A model generated the notes under the pieces. It was given only the letters and a program-made list of their open reading frames with translations, had not been told where the DNA came from and ran no database searches. Of a stretch of 64,000 bases of DNA, positions 51,796 to 63,926 are shown in pieces (position 1 is the stretch's first letter; each line of letters begins with the position of its first letter). The translations under genes and the position numbers were made by a program. Source of the DNA: Camillea tinctor (Eukaryota > Ascomycota > Sordariomycetes > Xylariales > Xylariaceae); the NCBI GenBank assembly GCA_022578605.1, contig MU394117.1:377-64376 (forward strand). Reading direction: 5' to 3'.

Positions 51796-54700
51796 GTCAA
51801 GGGCGAGCAGAGACGAGATATAGGAATGGAGATTTCAAATAAGGTTTAGAGGGGATTCCTTAGGATTCTGGTAGATCTACACGGGACATTTCGTCTAATC
51901 GGTATCTCGAATGTGGGTAAGACGGCACGATGGGGGATATTTCATTACTTTTCTCTTTTTCTCTCCTTTTTGGTCTCTCTCCCCCCCCTCCCCCTTTTTT
52001 TTTCGGTCGGTTTAGATGGGAAAGGATGGCTCGGATACCCTTTGGATACCCTGTGGATACTTGCGGAAAACCTCTTGGTGGATTTGGTCATCAATCGTTA
52101 ATCAAGTTAGGACCATTGCTATATTATATATATATATATATATACTACTATAACAATTACCACTACTATTTTACTACTGGCAACATGAATTGAGAGAGTC
52201 AAGCTATCGTCGCAATCGAGGTTAGTCGTTAAATGGTAACGAAAGGAATGGTAAGATTGTTGTTGTATGATTAGTTCGTCTTTCGATCTGTTTAAATTTT
52301 TGATATATCACTCAATCACAATGAGGGATTTAGCGAAGGTTAGAATAAAGCAAGAGGCAGAGCACCGCCATTTACGAAAATCACTCGATATAGCTACCTG
52401 GATGCTTAATAAGGGATATAGATATCGGGCTGGTAGACATATATATCGACGAACCCGTTGGCTAGCAACGGGGAACCTAAAGATCAGACGGCTTTGTCAT
52501 AGTTAGATAGGGGAAATAATGGTAGATGGAACTTATAATATATAGACTACCAAGAAAATGACTTTCAAACTGAAGGGGGGGGGGATATGGGACCATTAAA
52601 TTGACAAGGGGGGAGAGGCACAAACGAAGGCGACCACAAGACGTAAGCGGGTTGACCGGTGAGTGCTGGATACGGGGCCAGATGGGACATGGCGTTGAAT
52701 GATGTACGCTACAGAAACATGCATTTATATCTACACGCATGTACCTCTCTCTTTCTGTGTGTGTGTGTGCGTGCGTGTGTGCGTGTGGGCGCGCGCACGT
52801 CCTTAGGTGTAGTGAAGTAGACGAGGCATATCCAGCTTCTTGCCTCCTCCCCCCTTTCCCTCATATTTGGCGAAGTAATATGTATACCGATCTAGGTTGT
52901 GTGGAAGGAGAAGACTAAGAAGAAAAAGCCCAGACGGTAAACTACGATGGGCGGCTACCGCTGCCGAAACCCACAGATCGACCCATAAGAGGAGAGGGGG
53001 CGATCTTTGGGCGCACACATACATGCCGCATAATTTTATGGGTGGTGGTTCTTTGGTATGTGCCAACTTTAGCAGTGCAATGCGAAGGAGAAAGAAAATA
53101 CAAATCAAGATTAGATGGGGTGGTAGAATAAGACCGGACAGATCATGGAGATCAGCAAGTTTTAATGCATGCAGATCTCCTATCGTTGCCCCCTCCACTT
53201 CTTCTCTTCTATGTCTCTTGGTTCTCTTTCCTTCTCTGCCCTCGCCCTTCTTCGAGGGGAGGGGCAAGGACGGCAGAAAGGAGAAGAAGAAGTGGAAGAA
53301 GAAAAAGAAGAAGAAATAATGAAAAGAAACAAAGAGCTGGGATATATTTTTTAGTGTCTATGTATCTCTTACCGAATCTGCAGCTTGCGATCCCTAATCG
53401 CTTTAAGTCCTCTCTGCCGTCGATTATCTCTTTGCAACAGGGAACAAATAGATCGCCCCGTAGCGTATCGTGCAGCTGGGTTACATGCGGCTGTGGGCGT
53501 GACGTGGAGGAGGGGGGAAGAGAAAGGCTATCTACCAAATAAAATAATATGAAATAGTAGATATATAGTTCTATTATATTACTGCTACTGTTGTTGTTAT
53601 CGTTGTTACTAGTATGATGAATAATAACCTTTAACCTACGAGCCTAGCATCAAGTGAGATTAGTACGTATCGATCATGGGTGGAATGTATAGTAATCAAC
53701 TTAAACTAGGCGTTGTGTTGGTAAAATGGGATTTCGTGTTTTTAATTGAGAATCTCGGTATTGCGATCACGACTCCCACTACTAATGCTACTAACTACTA
53801 CTACTATTATGATGACGATGGCGACGACGACGACGATGATTCAGTATCCTTGCTAGTGATTTCCTGCCACCCACGCACTATTAGTGCAGTAGTGGTGAGG
53901 CAACCTTCCACTAGTTCTGGCGTAGTCTGAAATAGTCTGAAGAGAAAGGGGTCATGGCTGGGGAGAGAAGGCAGCTGAGGGAAGCTTGGAAGCTTGGAAG
54001 AGGGCTAGGTCATGACGATCGTAGTAAAAGAATTTTTCTGTCGTGTAGGTTGTTAGGTAAAAGATATGAACATACACAAACCTACACAGGCCTGTTATAT
54101 TATCGAGGCAGGGTTGTCGCCCCGGAGTGGAGACAGCTGAAGAACGGGTTGAAGATATCCGAATCTGACAGATCTGCGCCAATTACCCATTTACCAGGGG
54201 GATCTTGGAAACTACCAAACTTACACTATAGTATATTACTACTAACCTAAGTATTGGAGTTATTATACAGTAAGAAACGGACGACAGCGTATATAAGAAG
54301 AAAAGAAGAAAGAAGAGAGGAGGTGTGTGTGTCTGTATGTATGTATGTCTGTGTGTTTTGTGGAGGGAAGAGGAGGGGTGTATAAGAGTTTAGGATATTA
54401 TTTAGTGTATCTGTCTACATACATACATACATACATACCTACATACATACATACGCACATATATATATGCAGTCAGGCTAGGGGCCGTTATTCTCCAACC
54501 GTGCTTCAACGGTTGTCGGCTCTAGCGGGCTTAGTTTATGCATCTGCGGCTTCAGTTTGTCCGAGATTATGCTGGACTGGACTGGATTGGACTGGACTGG
54601 ACTCCCAAGTGTGGGAATGAACGTGCGTGCCCTTCTCGGGAAAGGGAGCTGGAAGAGGGTAAGACCCACGCCAGGAATGATCTTGTTTAGGTTGACGTTA

Positions 54701-56421
54701 CTCGCGTGCCGGGCTGTTGGGTTTCCGTTTTCCCCTCTCTTCTCCCGCATCCACTTCCTGTGCGCCCCGGAAACGCGGTCGATCGTGATCTAGCCGAGAC
54801 AAGTGCAACTTCAGCTTCAAGCAACAACAATAGCCACAACAATAATAACCTCTCCTATAACTTGCTGCTACTAGCCCCCCTCCTCCCCCCATTCCTTGAC
54901 ACCATCACCCCTCCCCTTTCTTCCCCTTTCTTCCCCTTTCTTCCCCTTTCTTCCCCTCCCCCCCCCCCTCTCTACCTCTTCTCCCCTATGAGAGGGGTAA
55001 AGGTATATAAGTTCGTCAACTTAATAAACCCCAATTCATTTACTAATGGAGGAAAAAAAAAAACATTTAGACTATTGAAATAACGCCGAACTGGATCCTA
55101 GACAAGAATTATATTGACATGGGTAATTGAGGTGTGGGAGGGAGGAGAGGGGTCATGAGGGAACGGGAAAAGGGAAAGCACCCCCCCCCAAAAAAAAAAG
55201 AAAGAAAGAAAGAAGAAAAAAAAAAAGCCACGGAATATGCGGTATAGAAGGCGGAATACAACAAAGCTGAAAGCTGGTAGGGAACACCCCTCCACCGTTG
55301 AAAAATACAATACACACCCACACTTAGCGTCCCGACGGGCTGGGATGACTCGCGCAGGGATGTATAAGATAGAGGTTTGGGGCTGCGGATCACAATTCCT
55401 GTTGGCTGGTATTGGAAAATGTCTTCTGATACGTCAACCCTTGTACAGGGTCGATCATAGATCGATAGCGGCTCTCGTTGGTCGCTGAACCCTGTAATTC
55501 CAACGCATTCGCACACCCCACTGTGCCCACCCACCGCGCCCATCACCGCTCCACCCCCGGCCCTTCTTCTGATATGATTGATTTTCCATGCAAGATCCGT
55601 CGATGAGAGATGGTGTTACCCAAAAGCCGGTTCTATGCTCTTTAGACAAAACCGCTAAGGACCGTATGTTGATTCATACTTGATGCAAAAACACACGCAA
55701 ATACAGGTAAGGTAGAGAGATAGGTTAAGATAATATTGATGAGGATCGGGGAGAAGAAGAGGAAAATAAAATAGAAACGGTATGTTGGCCTAGATCAGCT
55801 CCGAATCGAATCCCCCCTATACCACCCAGCCTTTCCCCCTTACCTAACTTCTTATCTATATCGTGATATAGCTACATTAGCCTGGTAGGTAGTCTTCACA
55901 CCTACGGGACCATCCGACCGTTTGCCACGCTCTGTAGTTTCTTGTACACCTGTACACTGCTGAAAACCGATGAAAGGCCGTCTTGTATGTTGCAGCATAT
56001 GATCGTAGGTAACAGGTTTTTTTTTTCCTTTTCTTTTTTTTTCCCCTTGAAAAAAAAAAAAAGGTCTTTACTAACACCAGACCAAGAGTAATTATCTTCA
56101 CGGTCTTGGCCTATCCTTTACCAGCATCGCACAACATGGCACAGCGGCAGCATGCATTCGGTCCAACTAAACGGATGTAGCACAGTATGGGATTCTATGT
56201 GTTGGCGGTAGGTATACTTGTTCCAGACAAGGAGGCGGCCGCGACGGGGGTGTAAGGGAGACGAGTCCCCTCGTTCGATCTTGTCCCAAGTCCACGGCAG
56301 CGCGATAGCTTCTCCAGGGCCCAGCGATCTGGTTCAACTGTCCTCGGTTATCGACAAAAGATCTCCGCTCCCTGTTGCATACATATATACATACATAACC
56401 TACATATAACCTATATATATT

Positions 56422-56463
<42 letters not shown>

Positions 56464-57477
56464 GTATACGTATGTAAATACCTCTCTTTATGTAACTAGC
56501 CCTTCTAAATAACTTCCCCCTTAATCATGGATAACGATAAGTTCTAGCCCACACATATACACACACGTATTCATTGCCTTATTCACAATTCATGCATTGA
56601 TTTATTCATCTATTCATTAATCACATATTCGTTCGGCGAGATAATAGCACAAATCCCCACTGCTCAAGTCAAGCCAGGACAAGCCGTATTTAGCTCCAAC
56701 GACCTATCTCCCCATCACATCTTTCGTAGCTGGCTGGCTGTAGGTAAACTAATCGTTTGGACTTTATCGCCGTGTCTTATTCCATAAAGGTTACCTTGCT
56801 AAGGTGAATCATGATGTAGATTGGTCAAGCCTTCGAAACAATGCAAAAAAGTACAAGTTCTTCTAGGGTTGAGACTTCATTCAGCTACTATCAACAAGCT
56901 CCCTACCAACCCTCTACGCCGGCCCAAAACAACGCCACCGTCACCACTAAGCGATCCACGACAGGTGCAGTTATTTCTTCAGTAATATCGTAGGTCTCGG
57001 CCGAACGGTTTGGGGTACACATGCGTGTACCTACACTCTCACACGCCATAGGCTAGCTCCAGGCCTGATGATAGTCGCACTCCCTCACTCTACTCACCCA
57101 CCCCCAAGCATGTATCTTTTAACGGTCCAAAGAGAAAGAAGAAGAGAAAAAAAAAAAGGGAAGTGGTCTAAAGTGGATGTGGCCAGAGTTTTGATAAGCT
57201 TTATACATTGTTCTGCCATACTCACTTTATCGTTGTTGCATCCACGTCGACTATAGGGAAGCTACCTCAAGCTCTCGTCATGGCCCCAAGATCAGTCCTA
57301 ATTATTGGATGCTCACGGGCTCAGGCCTCCTCGTGGCCGGATCAGGCAATCGCTCTGGAAGAATGATGGAGGTGAGATCTGATTAAGTTTGAGTGCATGT
57401 AGATGAAGGTTTATGTGGCAATACGACCAACTTGATCTACCTATCTTTCGTCATCTTACTGCCAACTTGTATGGACA
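51796..57477. other. Very long non-coding region with microsatellites downstream of flbD
   Basis: About 5.7 kb without a supported gene on either strand. Simple repeats: (TA)n 52119-52144, (GT)n-type 52757-52800, GAA-rich 53280-53318, (CATA)n 54415-54453, GGACT pentamer 54571-54603, a 10-nt ctttcttccc repeat 54914-54957, (TG)n 56424-56462. A small frame at 52267-52506 has no recognisable domain. Untranslated or regulatory RNA is possible but cannot be shown from sequence alone. Confidence 0.5.
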
Positions 57478-59363
57478 TCACCTCTTTTTCCCCTGCCCCC
57501 CATCCTTGCTCTGAGCTACAGCGCGAGCTGCTGCAATTCGTGCATTGGCCTTGCTAGGTTGCTTTAGAGCATCTCGTTCTACTATAGAGCTTACCCTCGG
57601 ATCAGGGTCAGGGTCAAGGCTGCCTCGACTAGGTGCAGTTTTCCTTAATGTAAGCTTGCTACCGGCCGAGTTGTGGCTTTTGTCAAGAGGTATGCATTGG
57701 GTGCCTCGGACGATTGTGTTGGTGCTGTTGGCAGAGCCGTGGGTGGCGAGGCTGCCTTTCTGGATAGATCGGGAGCTCCGATCTTCTCGCGAATCCATTA
57801 CCGGCGCCAAGTCAGCCGCAAGTTCATCGCAGTTTTGGTTCCCTTCGACAATTAAACTTTGTATCTCGCCACCGGGTCTTCGTTGGAGAACTTGCACATT
57901 ATACGGTTGCGGCTCCATATTATCAACCCCTTTCTGCTTTTCGTCCTCCCAGTCCTCCCTCTCACGATTGGATGGAGCAGAGAATGCATCATCGCCGGGC
58001 ACAAAAGAAAAGCTCGAGAAGCCTCTTCGGTGCCTAGTATCCTGCCTTGGTTGCTCGAGTCTTTCGTGGATGGAGATGGGGATGGGCCCCCCATGGCTCG
58101 TAGAAGGAACATGATATCGATCCCGTGGAACTGTGTCATCGTTTTGGTCAAATAAACTTTCTAGCAAGCGATGTCTACCATACCACCTACTCGCTTCAGA
58201 CCCATGTGTATTAGTTGCAGACCCGTTACTGATACTTGCATGGGCTATAACATCATCCGAGGATGGTGTGCGTGGCTCTCTTGTAAATACATTAGTAGTT
58301 TTTGGTTCCATCTTCGGTGTCACCACCGAACTATCTTGACAGGTCTTCTCCGTGGGTCGCCGCGCACGACGCTTCCGTCTATCTCCTAAGTAGTGGCGCT
58401 CGTTGGCTTTAGCGGCTGCTTCCAGTCGTTCTAACTTCTCGCTGATCAAGATGTCATTGTCGTTGTCTAGAATCTTTGGTAGCACACCTAAGAGTAAGTT
58501 TAGTCGGCCACAATTTCTGTCCTTTGCTATTCAAGATGACAGGCATACTTACCTCTGGTCTTCATATTACCATGTCCAGATGAGCTCCTAGGTCCTGTGT
58601 CGTCAATGGGTAATAAAGTCCACTGGCTTGCTTCCCAAGGAGGAGCTCCCGGTGAAGGAAGAGCCGTGCGATCTGGTCTGTCACATGAGCTGACGTGTCG
58701 TCTGCTAGACATATGCTCCTCATGGTGCGTATTCAGTCGCATAAGCCTCGAGATAAACTCCTTAGCTTCAGGTCCGCTCCTGTCAACAACACTATTCGTC
58801 CTGGCTAGAGTGACCGCCTCTAGGCCTTCCCGCGAGGTTCTAGAGAGGAGGACCTCCAACCTCTTGATCTCGGCCTTGTACTGTTTCTCACGCGTGAGCC
58901 AATCGTCAACAAGTGATTTGAATTCTTCTAGGTTTTGCTCCAATGACTGCTTTACGCCGGTGTAGGCCCTGTCTATCGCACGTATCTTCTCGTGGGAATT
59001 GGCGAACCCCTCGATGAGGTGTAAGACGTACGTGTTGTATTCGACTGGTATGGGACTTAGAATACCCCCACTCATGATGGCCACCTGGAGGGCTTCAACC
59101 ATCTGTTCTAAGGAGGGGTTGTACCAAATTCTATCCTGCTCGCGAATAAGCAGATCACCGTTGCTGCTGGAAGCGAGACGCTCGGGTGAGTTAGAGGCGC
59201 GGCCATTTAGGCTTAGATAACTCGAGGCCTGGGATGGATCATGTTTGCGACATTCACCTGGCTGTGGCTCGCGGGTTGATGGGCGCTCGGAGGTGGAGGG
59301 CGACTGAGGAGCATTGGATGTGCGAGACCGTTGTCCCAATCGTAGCCAGCTTAGATCGGCCAT
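57478..59363 (-). CDS. Uncharacterised coiled-coil protein
   Basis: Two exons on the minus strand give 606 residues: 59363-58553 and 58487-57478 (intron 65 nt, phase 1, joining TRG to VLPKILDNDND). The start at MADLSWLRLG is preferred to an in-frame ATG four codons upstream, by judgement. Residues about 78-115 (IWYNPSLEQMVEALQVAIMS, then SPIPVEYNTYVLHLIEGF) look ordered. Residues about 118-185 are a coiled coil (NLEEFKSLVDDWLTREKQYK, EIKRLEVLLSRTSREGLEAV). The second half is polar and rich in Arg, Ser and Asp, probably disordered, with a basic patch YLGDRRKRRARRP. I do not recognise it. No signal peptide or membrane segment is seen. Confidence 0.75.
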
Positions 59364-59901
59364 GACCCGGGACATATAAACAAGCGATACGGGGTCGGAG
59401 CACTTGCATGTGGGTTCAAGTCGTATCAGCTAGAGAAGCCGAGGAGTTGACAACTAGAACCATCCTTGGGGCGGGAAATAATATAATTGATGTGTTGGGG
59501 GTGTGCATCTACACAAGGTGGGTGGGTGCAAGGTAGGTACACCTACCTAGGTACCTAGGTACCATATTAAATCTTTTCGAGCAAAGAAGGGGAAAGAACG
59601 ACGAGTAAATGGAAAGCCTGGAAGGCAGTTACTATCGCTGCTGCCGTGGTGGGATGGTTTGGCATGGGGTGTTGGCAACCGAGAGATAGGATAAATAATA
59701 CATGGATTTATGTTATAGATAACATATATCATAATTTATAGATTCTCTACATGCTGAGGCCGTGTCTATGCCCACTTACTGACTTAGACCGATATACCAA
59801 TCAAGCTATTAAACCACCTCAGAGGTGAGATCCCTTAGAAGATATAAAAGCAACCGACTTTGATTAAAAGAAATGATGACATTGATCATATCTATTGTAA
59901 A
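59364..59901. other. Intergenic with palindromic CCTAGGTA cluster
   Basis: Between two minus-strand genes. At about 59530-59563 lies a compact cluster of AGGTAGGT, TACCTACCTAGG and TACCTAGGTACC words. A T/A-rich stretch lies at 59690-59745. No gene seen. Confidence 0.5.
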
Positions 59902-61350
59902 TCAGTCAAACAGGTCACCTGCCCTCTGCCGACGTCTCACCCTTCCTTCTACCCCATCTGCAAAGAGCTCCTTGCCTGCATTACTACCGAACTTATCTGG
60001 GAACAGCTCCTTTGCTGATTTACCAGCCACCCCCTTGATCGCAAACCCTTGGTTTGAGCTCCTTCGATTTGCCGTACCACGGATGCTGAACGTCGCCTCT
60101 GCTGTCCCACCTGTCCCACCCGGCCCCGTAATCCTGTCGGCTAATATACTGCTCCCGGGTGCCGAGATGCGGTCTTCAAGCTTTCGGCTTTGTGTTGGTG
60201 GTGCGTCATCGTTCCCATCCATCAACGGTAGTGTAATTCCCTTTGCTAGTAGAGTGGCTGCGTCTTCTGTGCTGTCGGCGAGACGTCCACCCCCCGACGA
60301 CCGGCTGTCCGGGAATAGCTCTCTGGTTTGATTCCCACGAGATAGGTGGCTCTTTATAGCGAGTGCGCTGTGCCGGTTCCGGTCTCGATCCCGACCCCGA
60401 TCCCGCACGCCCGATCCGTCGCTAGCGAAGCCATCCATGCTCCGATTACTATCCCAATCACGCGCGGGTGAAGCTGACCTATCCCTCGAAGCGCCGCCTC
60501 TCCCGTCACCACCAGGGAATAGCTCTTTGCCGCGGTTCTCGTTCCTATACGAAGACTTCCGCTGCTCGTCCCTGTCGGAATCAGGCGTGTATGACCGTCT
60601 GCGCCTGGGCCGTGATTTCGCTGCGCGGCTCGCCAAAGTAGCCTCGTCATCATCGTATAGACTCACATCGAACCGTTGTCCGGACTCGTAGGAGTTGCGC
60701 TGCCTTGACCGCCGACGGGGACCATCGTCACCGCCCCGATCACGATACCTTCTGACGTCGTTCCGGCGCCGCCGTTCTTCGGGATCGTATTCGGGGTTTA
60801 GGAGATAAAAGCGACTCCGGGATGCGGCACCTGCTTGCTTCCTATCGGAGAAAAGAGCCGGTCGAACCTGCAAGATGACTTCGGGATTCTGAGAGAATGG
60901 CTTTGCGGGGAGGAGCGTTTGCGGGGAGAGTTGGCTGATGTCTCGAGGGCTTCCAGCTACCAGACAGGCGAGAGCTTGTGATGCAGCAGATTCGGACGCG
61001 AATACAAGGTTGGCAGAAGAGTCGTCAATCCACTCAATCTTATCGACGGGATCCTCGGGATGGTGCTCTGCAACATACGCCCTGACCTGGTCGGGGTTGA
61101 GGATGTCGAGACCTCTGATATGAACCTTGGCGGGCGCGAGTAGATCTGGATTGTCGTCTATTTCACCGGGAGAGCGGCTGCGCTGTTTAATGAGCACGTC
61201 GTGTTAGCCAGAAGACAGAAGAAGAGAGCAACATGGCTGAAGACTCACAGAAGCATCCTGCACGTCGGGCTCGGGGATGATGGGCTCGTCGGGGACTAGG
61301 TCCACGTCGACGTCCATCTCGACGTCGAGATCCATCGAATCCATGGCCAT
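59902..61350 (-). CDS. NCBP3-like nuclear cap-binding protein subunit
   Basis: Two exons on the minus strand give 460 residues: 61350-61249 and 61182-59902. An acidic N-terminus (MAMDSMDLDVEMDVDVDL) precedes an RRM-like domain at about residues 46-110 (VHIRGLDILNPDQVRAYVAE, then KIEWIDDSSANLVFASESAA). The WIDDSSAN block matches the WLDD-type motif of the NCBP3 family, which binds the cap of polymerase II transcripts with NCBP1 and links to mRNA export. The rest is Arg/Asp/Ser-rich, with recurring (K/R)ELFP motifs (GKELFPGG, TRELFPDS, AKELFPDK, GKELFADG) and a terminal GDLFD. Family assignment rests on the N-terminal domain. The ELFP repeats probably are interaction motifs, but that is inference. 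Confidence 0.85.
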
Positions 61351-62423
61351 TAGTTTGTTCTCACAACAACAACTATGGTTGGTCGAGTGTTATTATAGGA
61401 TGGGCGCGTTGAAGAGATACAAGGCTAGGTACGTATGGGGGTGGAGTAGCCACCTATTCGAGGTTTAGTCAATATTTAGCTTTGATATTGGCTGGTTCTA
61501 TGTATAAATAGATAAGTGGAGGAATGGAAGAAAGAAAGAATGAGTAGATTAGGTATCGGAGTCTATTGGTAGATAGGGTGTGTCAAGGTGCGAATCATTA
61601 CAAACGGAACTATTAGCACTTGAGTTTATGAGGTTGGTTATGGTAAGGTACTGGGTAGTACTAAGCGAGTAGGCGGGTAACGTGCATTACAAAGGCGAAG
61701 CGACATGAGACCCATAATTGATTAGATTAGAGACGAATAAGGTTGAGTCTAGTAGGTACCTAGTAATTGTGTGGCAAGCTTAAGTTACTATTATTGGTTA
61801 CCTACTATACAGGTAGGTACCACCTCCATACTATGTACTACCTACAGGACATAATTGCTGTCTATACCTATAACCTATGTAGGTTATTGTGCAGATAGCT
61901 AGCATGTAATATAGGAATATGTAGCGACATAGTGAGGCAGTTAAGTTACACCTATTCCACCGTACTAGCATCTGTCTGAAACGACAATTGGGTACTTCCA
62001 TACAAATTCAATCGCAGCCCTTTTTGGCCCTCTTTAAATTTTAGTTATCCTTCGCCCATTCCTATTTTATCCTTTGGGATTGACCTTCTTAACCTGCTGT
62101 AGTCGATGGTAAGTAGTGCCTCACCCTCTAGACCGCCCTCCACATACCTAGGTTATGCTACTTGGTCTCACTATCACAAACCCGCCAAATGGAATAAGAT
62201 ATGACTGTAACGGATAAGAGGGGGGGGGAAAGGGGGTTGGGTGGGAAAGAGAGAATAAAGCGAATGGGTGTGTAAAGCGGTGCAGAAACTTATTGGAAAT
62301 AATATGGTTACGCCATCGCCAAAACTCCTTTGTCCTATCTATAACCGCCCCGACTCTTCTCCCCCCCCCTTATATTCCGGCTCCCATCTTCTTCTAGATA
62401 GCTATATTGGCTTGGCATGGCCT
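61351..62423. other. Intergenic with TAGGTACC motifs
   Basis: Promoter of the NCBP3-like gene and 3' flank of the next minus-strand gene. AGGTACC and TACCTAC words cluster at 61755-61885. A poly-G run lies at 62221-62228. No gene seen. Confidence 0.5.
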
Positions 62424-63926
62424 CTAAACTGTTTCCACTCCACATCTATGAAGTTCCATTGGTGTTTGAATACATGCTGTTCGCTGTAGTTTTGGTCGTG
62501 TGCCCTCGCCCCCCTCGCCCGTTGAGGGCGAACTGAAGCTGGCTGTTCGTGTCATTTCTGATGCCGTCCGCTTCAACGACGGTAATGATGGCATGATTTC
62601 CCCTGCTGATGGTCGATCCTCTCCCCTCGCATGGTCGTCCTCGAGATCATCGACCTGGTCCAATAGCGCATCATACTCCCAGCTCGCCTCAAGCCCTTCT
62701 AGGTAGCAAGGAGACCGCCTGAGGAAGTGCCACGAAAATGTGTCCGAGAGCATGGCAATGTACAGAGACTCCACCTTTCCATTAGGAGAGCATACGGCAC
62801 AATACTTCCGCAAGAATTCCAGGTCGTACTTAGCGCCGACTAATCCTGGTTCTAGCGGCCTGAGCATTGGAAGGCCCTGCAGTGTGGCGGCATCGCAGAG
62901 TCGTGCCTGCAGCGGCGCCCAGTCTCTCCCTCGGAGCAGACTCCCAAAAGCTTTAGACACCGCCCTTGAGAATGACTCACCGTCTGTCCCGCCCACTGCT
63001 AGCATCTGATGAAGGCCGCGTGATAGGCACCGTTTGTATGCGTTAGTGTCCTTTTCAAATGGAAAGGGCTGCGACGCGGTTGGTAAAAGCGATACGTGCA
63101 CTGTCCACGATGCTGCCATCATCTGCTCAGATATTTTGTCATCGGCCATGCTCCGGTGGGGGCCGTGAGCTCGGCTTGGTGAAGGTCGCATCGACGCAGC
63201 TACGTGGTGACTCGACGGCCGTGATCGATGTGCAGCCGTCCACTCTAGGCCCTTTGATTGTTCCGGTTCTGACGTTGACCCTCGTCTATGTGGATGAAAA
63301 GACGTCCCTGCTATTCCGCTATCCTCCAGTACCTCTACACGCTCCTCTAATGCCATAGAAGCGTCATCGAGCTCTGCTAGCCTATCACCAAGTCTTTGCA
63401 GCGTGTCATCCTGGGTATCTAGACGTTCATCATACGAGACGAAACGGTTCTCGTGGAAACCCTGTCTTCTTTCAAGCTGTTCGACCGATTGCCACACGCG
63501 ATTCACATTTCGGTAACAGTCTTTCATCTCTTGGCAGGCCTCTTCTTTGTTGTTCTCAACCTGCTCCTCCAGATCTCCTAGACGTCTGACCACACCGCCG
63601 AGAGCACTACCGATCCCCGTCTGGTTCTCCCGGTCTAACTGGCCTTCGAGAGCCTGGATACGCCGTCTGAGTTCATCAACCTCGTTCTTGTCCGGAGGTG
63701 GCTCTGGGGATTTGATATGATAACATGAGAGGTGGCCACATTGACAAGACACACCAGGTAGGTCCTGATTCAGGGTGAAACCAACACACGCGCAACGTTG
63801 GCCCTTGATCTCTGGGTTGAGAAGAATGTATCGGCATCGTCCACTAGGCAGTTTGTTTTCGTCGATATGGATGACGGACATGGCGGGTGACACTACCCGA
63901 GGGGACGGAGAAGACTGTGTAGACAT
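62424..63926 (-). CDS. Uncharacterised Cys/His-rich coiled-coil protein
   Basis: Single exon, 500 residues, start ATG at 63926 (an alternative in-frame ATG is 63881). Residues 31-70 hold a dense set of metal-ligand candidates: Cys31, Cys45, Cys47, Cys61, Cys63, His65, Cys68 and His70 (RCACVG, then CQCGHLSCYH). The CxCGHxxCxH layout is similar to a SWIM-type zinc site. Residues about 80-205 form a long coiled coil (LRRRIQALEGQLDRENQ; LGDLEEQVENNKEEACQEMK; LQRLGDRLAELDDASMALEE). A conserved-looking globular C-terminal part (FPFEKDTNAYKRCLSRGLHQ; GSLLRGRDWAPLQARLCDAA; DTFSWHFLRRSPCYLEGLEA) precedes a polar tail with SLKRTASEMTR. I do not recognise a named family. The promoter lies beyond the window edge. 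Confidence 0.8.
   Translation of the reverse strand: MSTQSSPSPRVVSPAMSVIHIDENKLPSGRCRYILLNPEIKGQRCACVGFTLNQDLPGVSCQCGHLSCYHIKSPEPPPDKNEVDELRRRIQALEGQLDRENQTGIGSALGGVVRRLGDLEEQVENNKEEACQEMKDCYRNVNRVWQSVEQLERRQGFHENRFVSYDERLDTQDDTLQRLGDRLAELDDASMALEERVEVLEDSGIAGTSFHPHRRGSTSEPEQSKGLEWTAAHRSRPSSHHVAASMRPSPSRAHGPHRSMADDKISEQMMAASWTVHVSLLPTASQPFPFEKDTNAYKRCLSRGLHQMLAVGGTDGESFSRAVSKAFGSLLRGRDWAPLQARLCDAATLQGLPMLRPLEPGLVGAKYDLEFLRKYCAVCSPNGKVESLYIAMLSDTFSWHFLRRSPCYLEGLEASWEYDALLDQVDDLEDDHARGEDRPSAGEIMPSLPSLKRTASEMTRTASFSSPSTGEGGEGTRPKLQRTACIQTPMELHRCGVETV

Noticed and set aside
52267..52506. 79-residue open frame with basic composition (KVRIKQEAEHRHLRKSLDIA)
   Set aside because: Isolated, no family resemblance, in a non-coding region; could be a small gene but unsupported.
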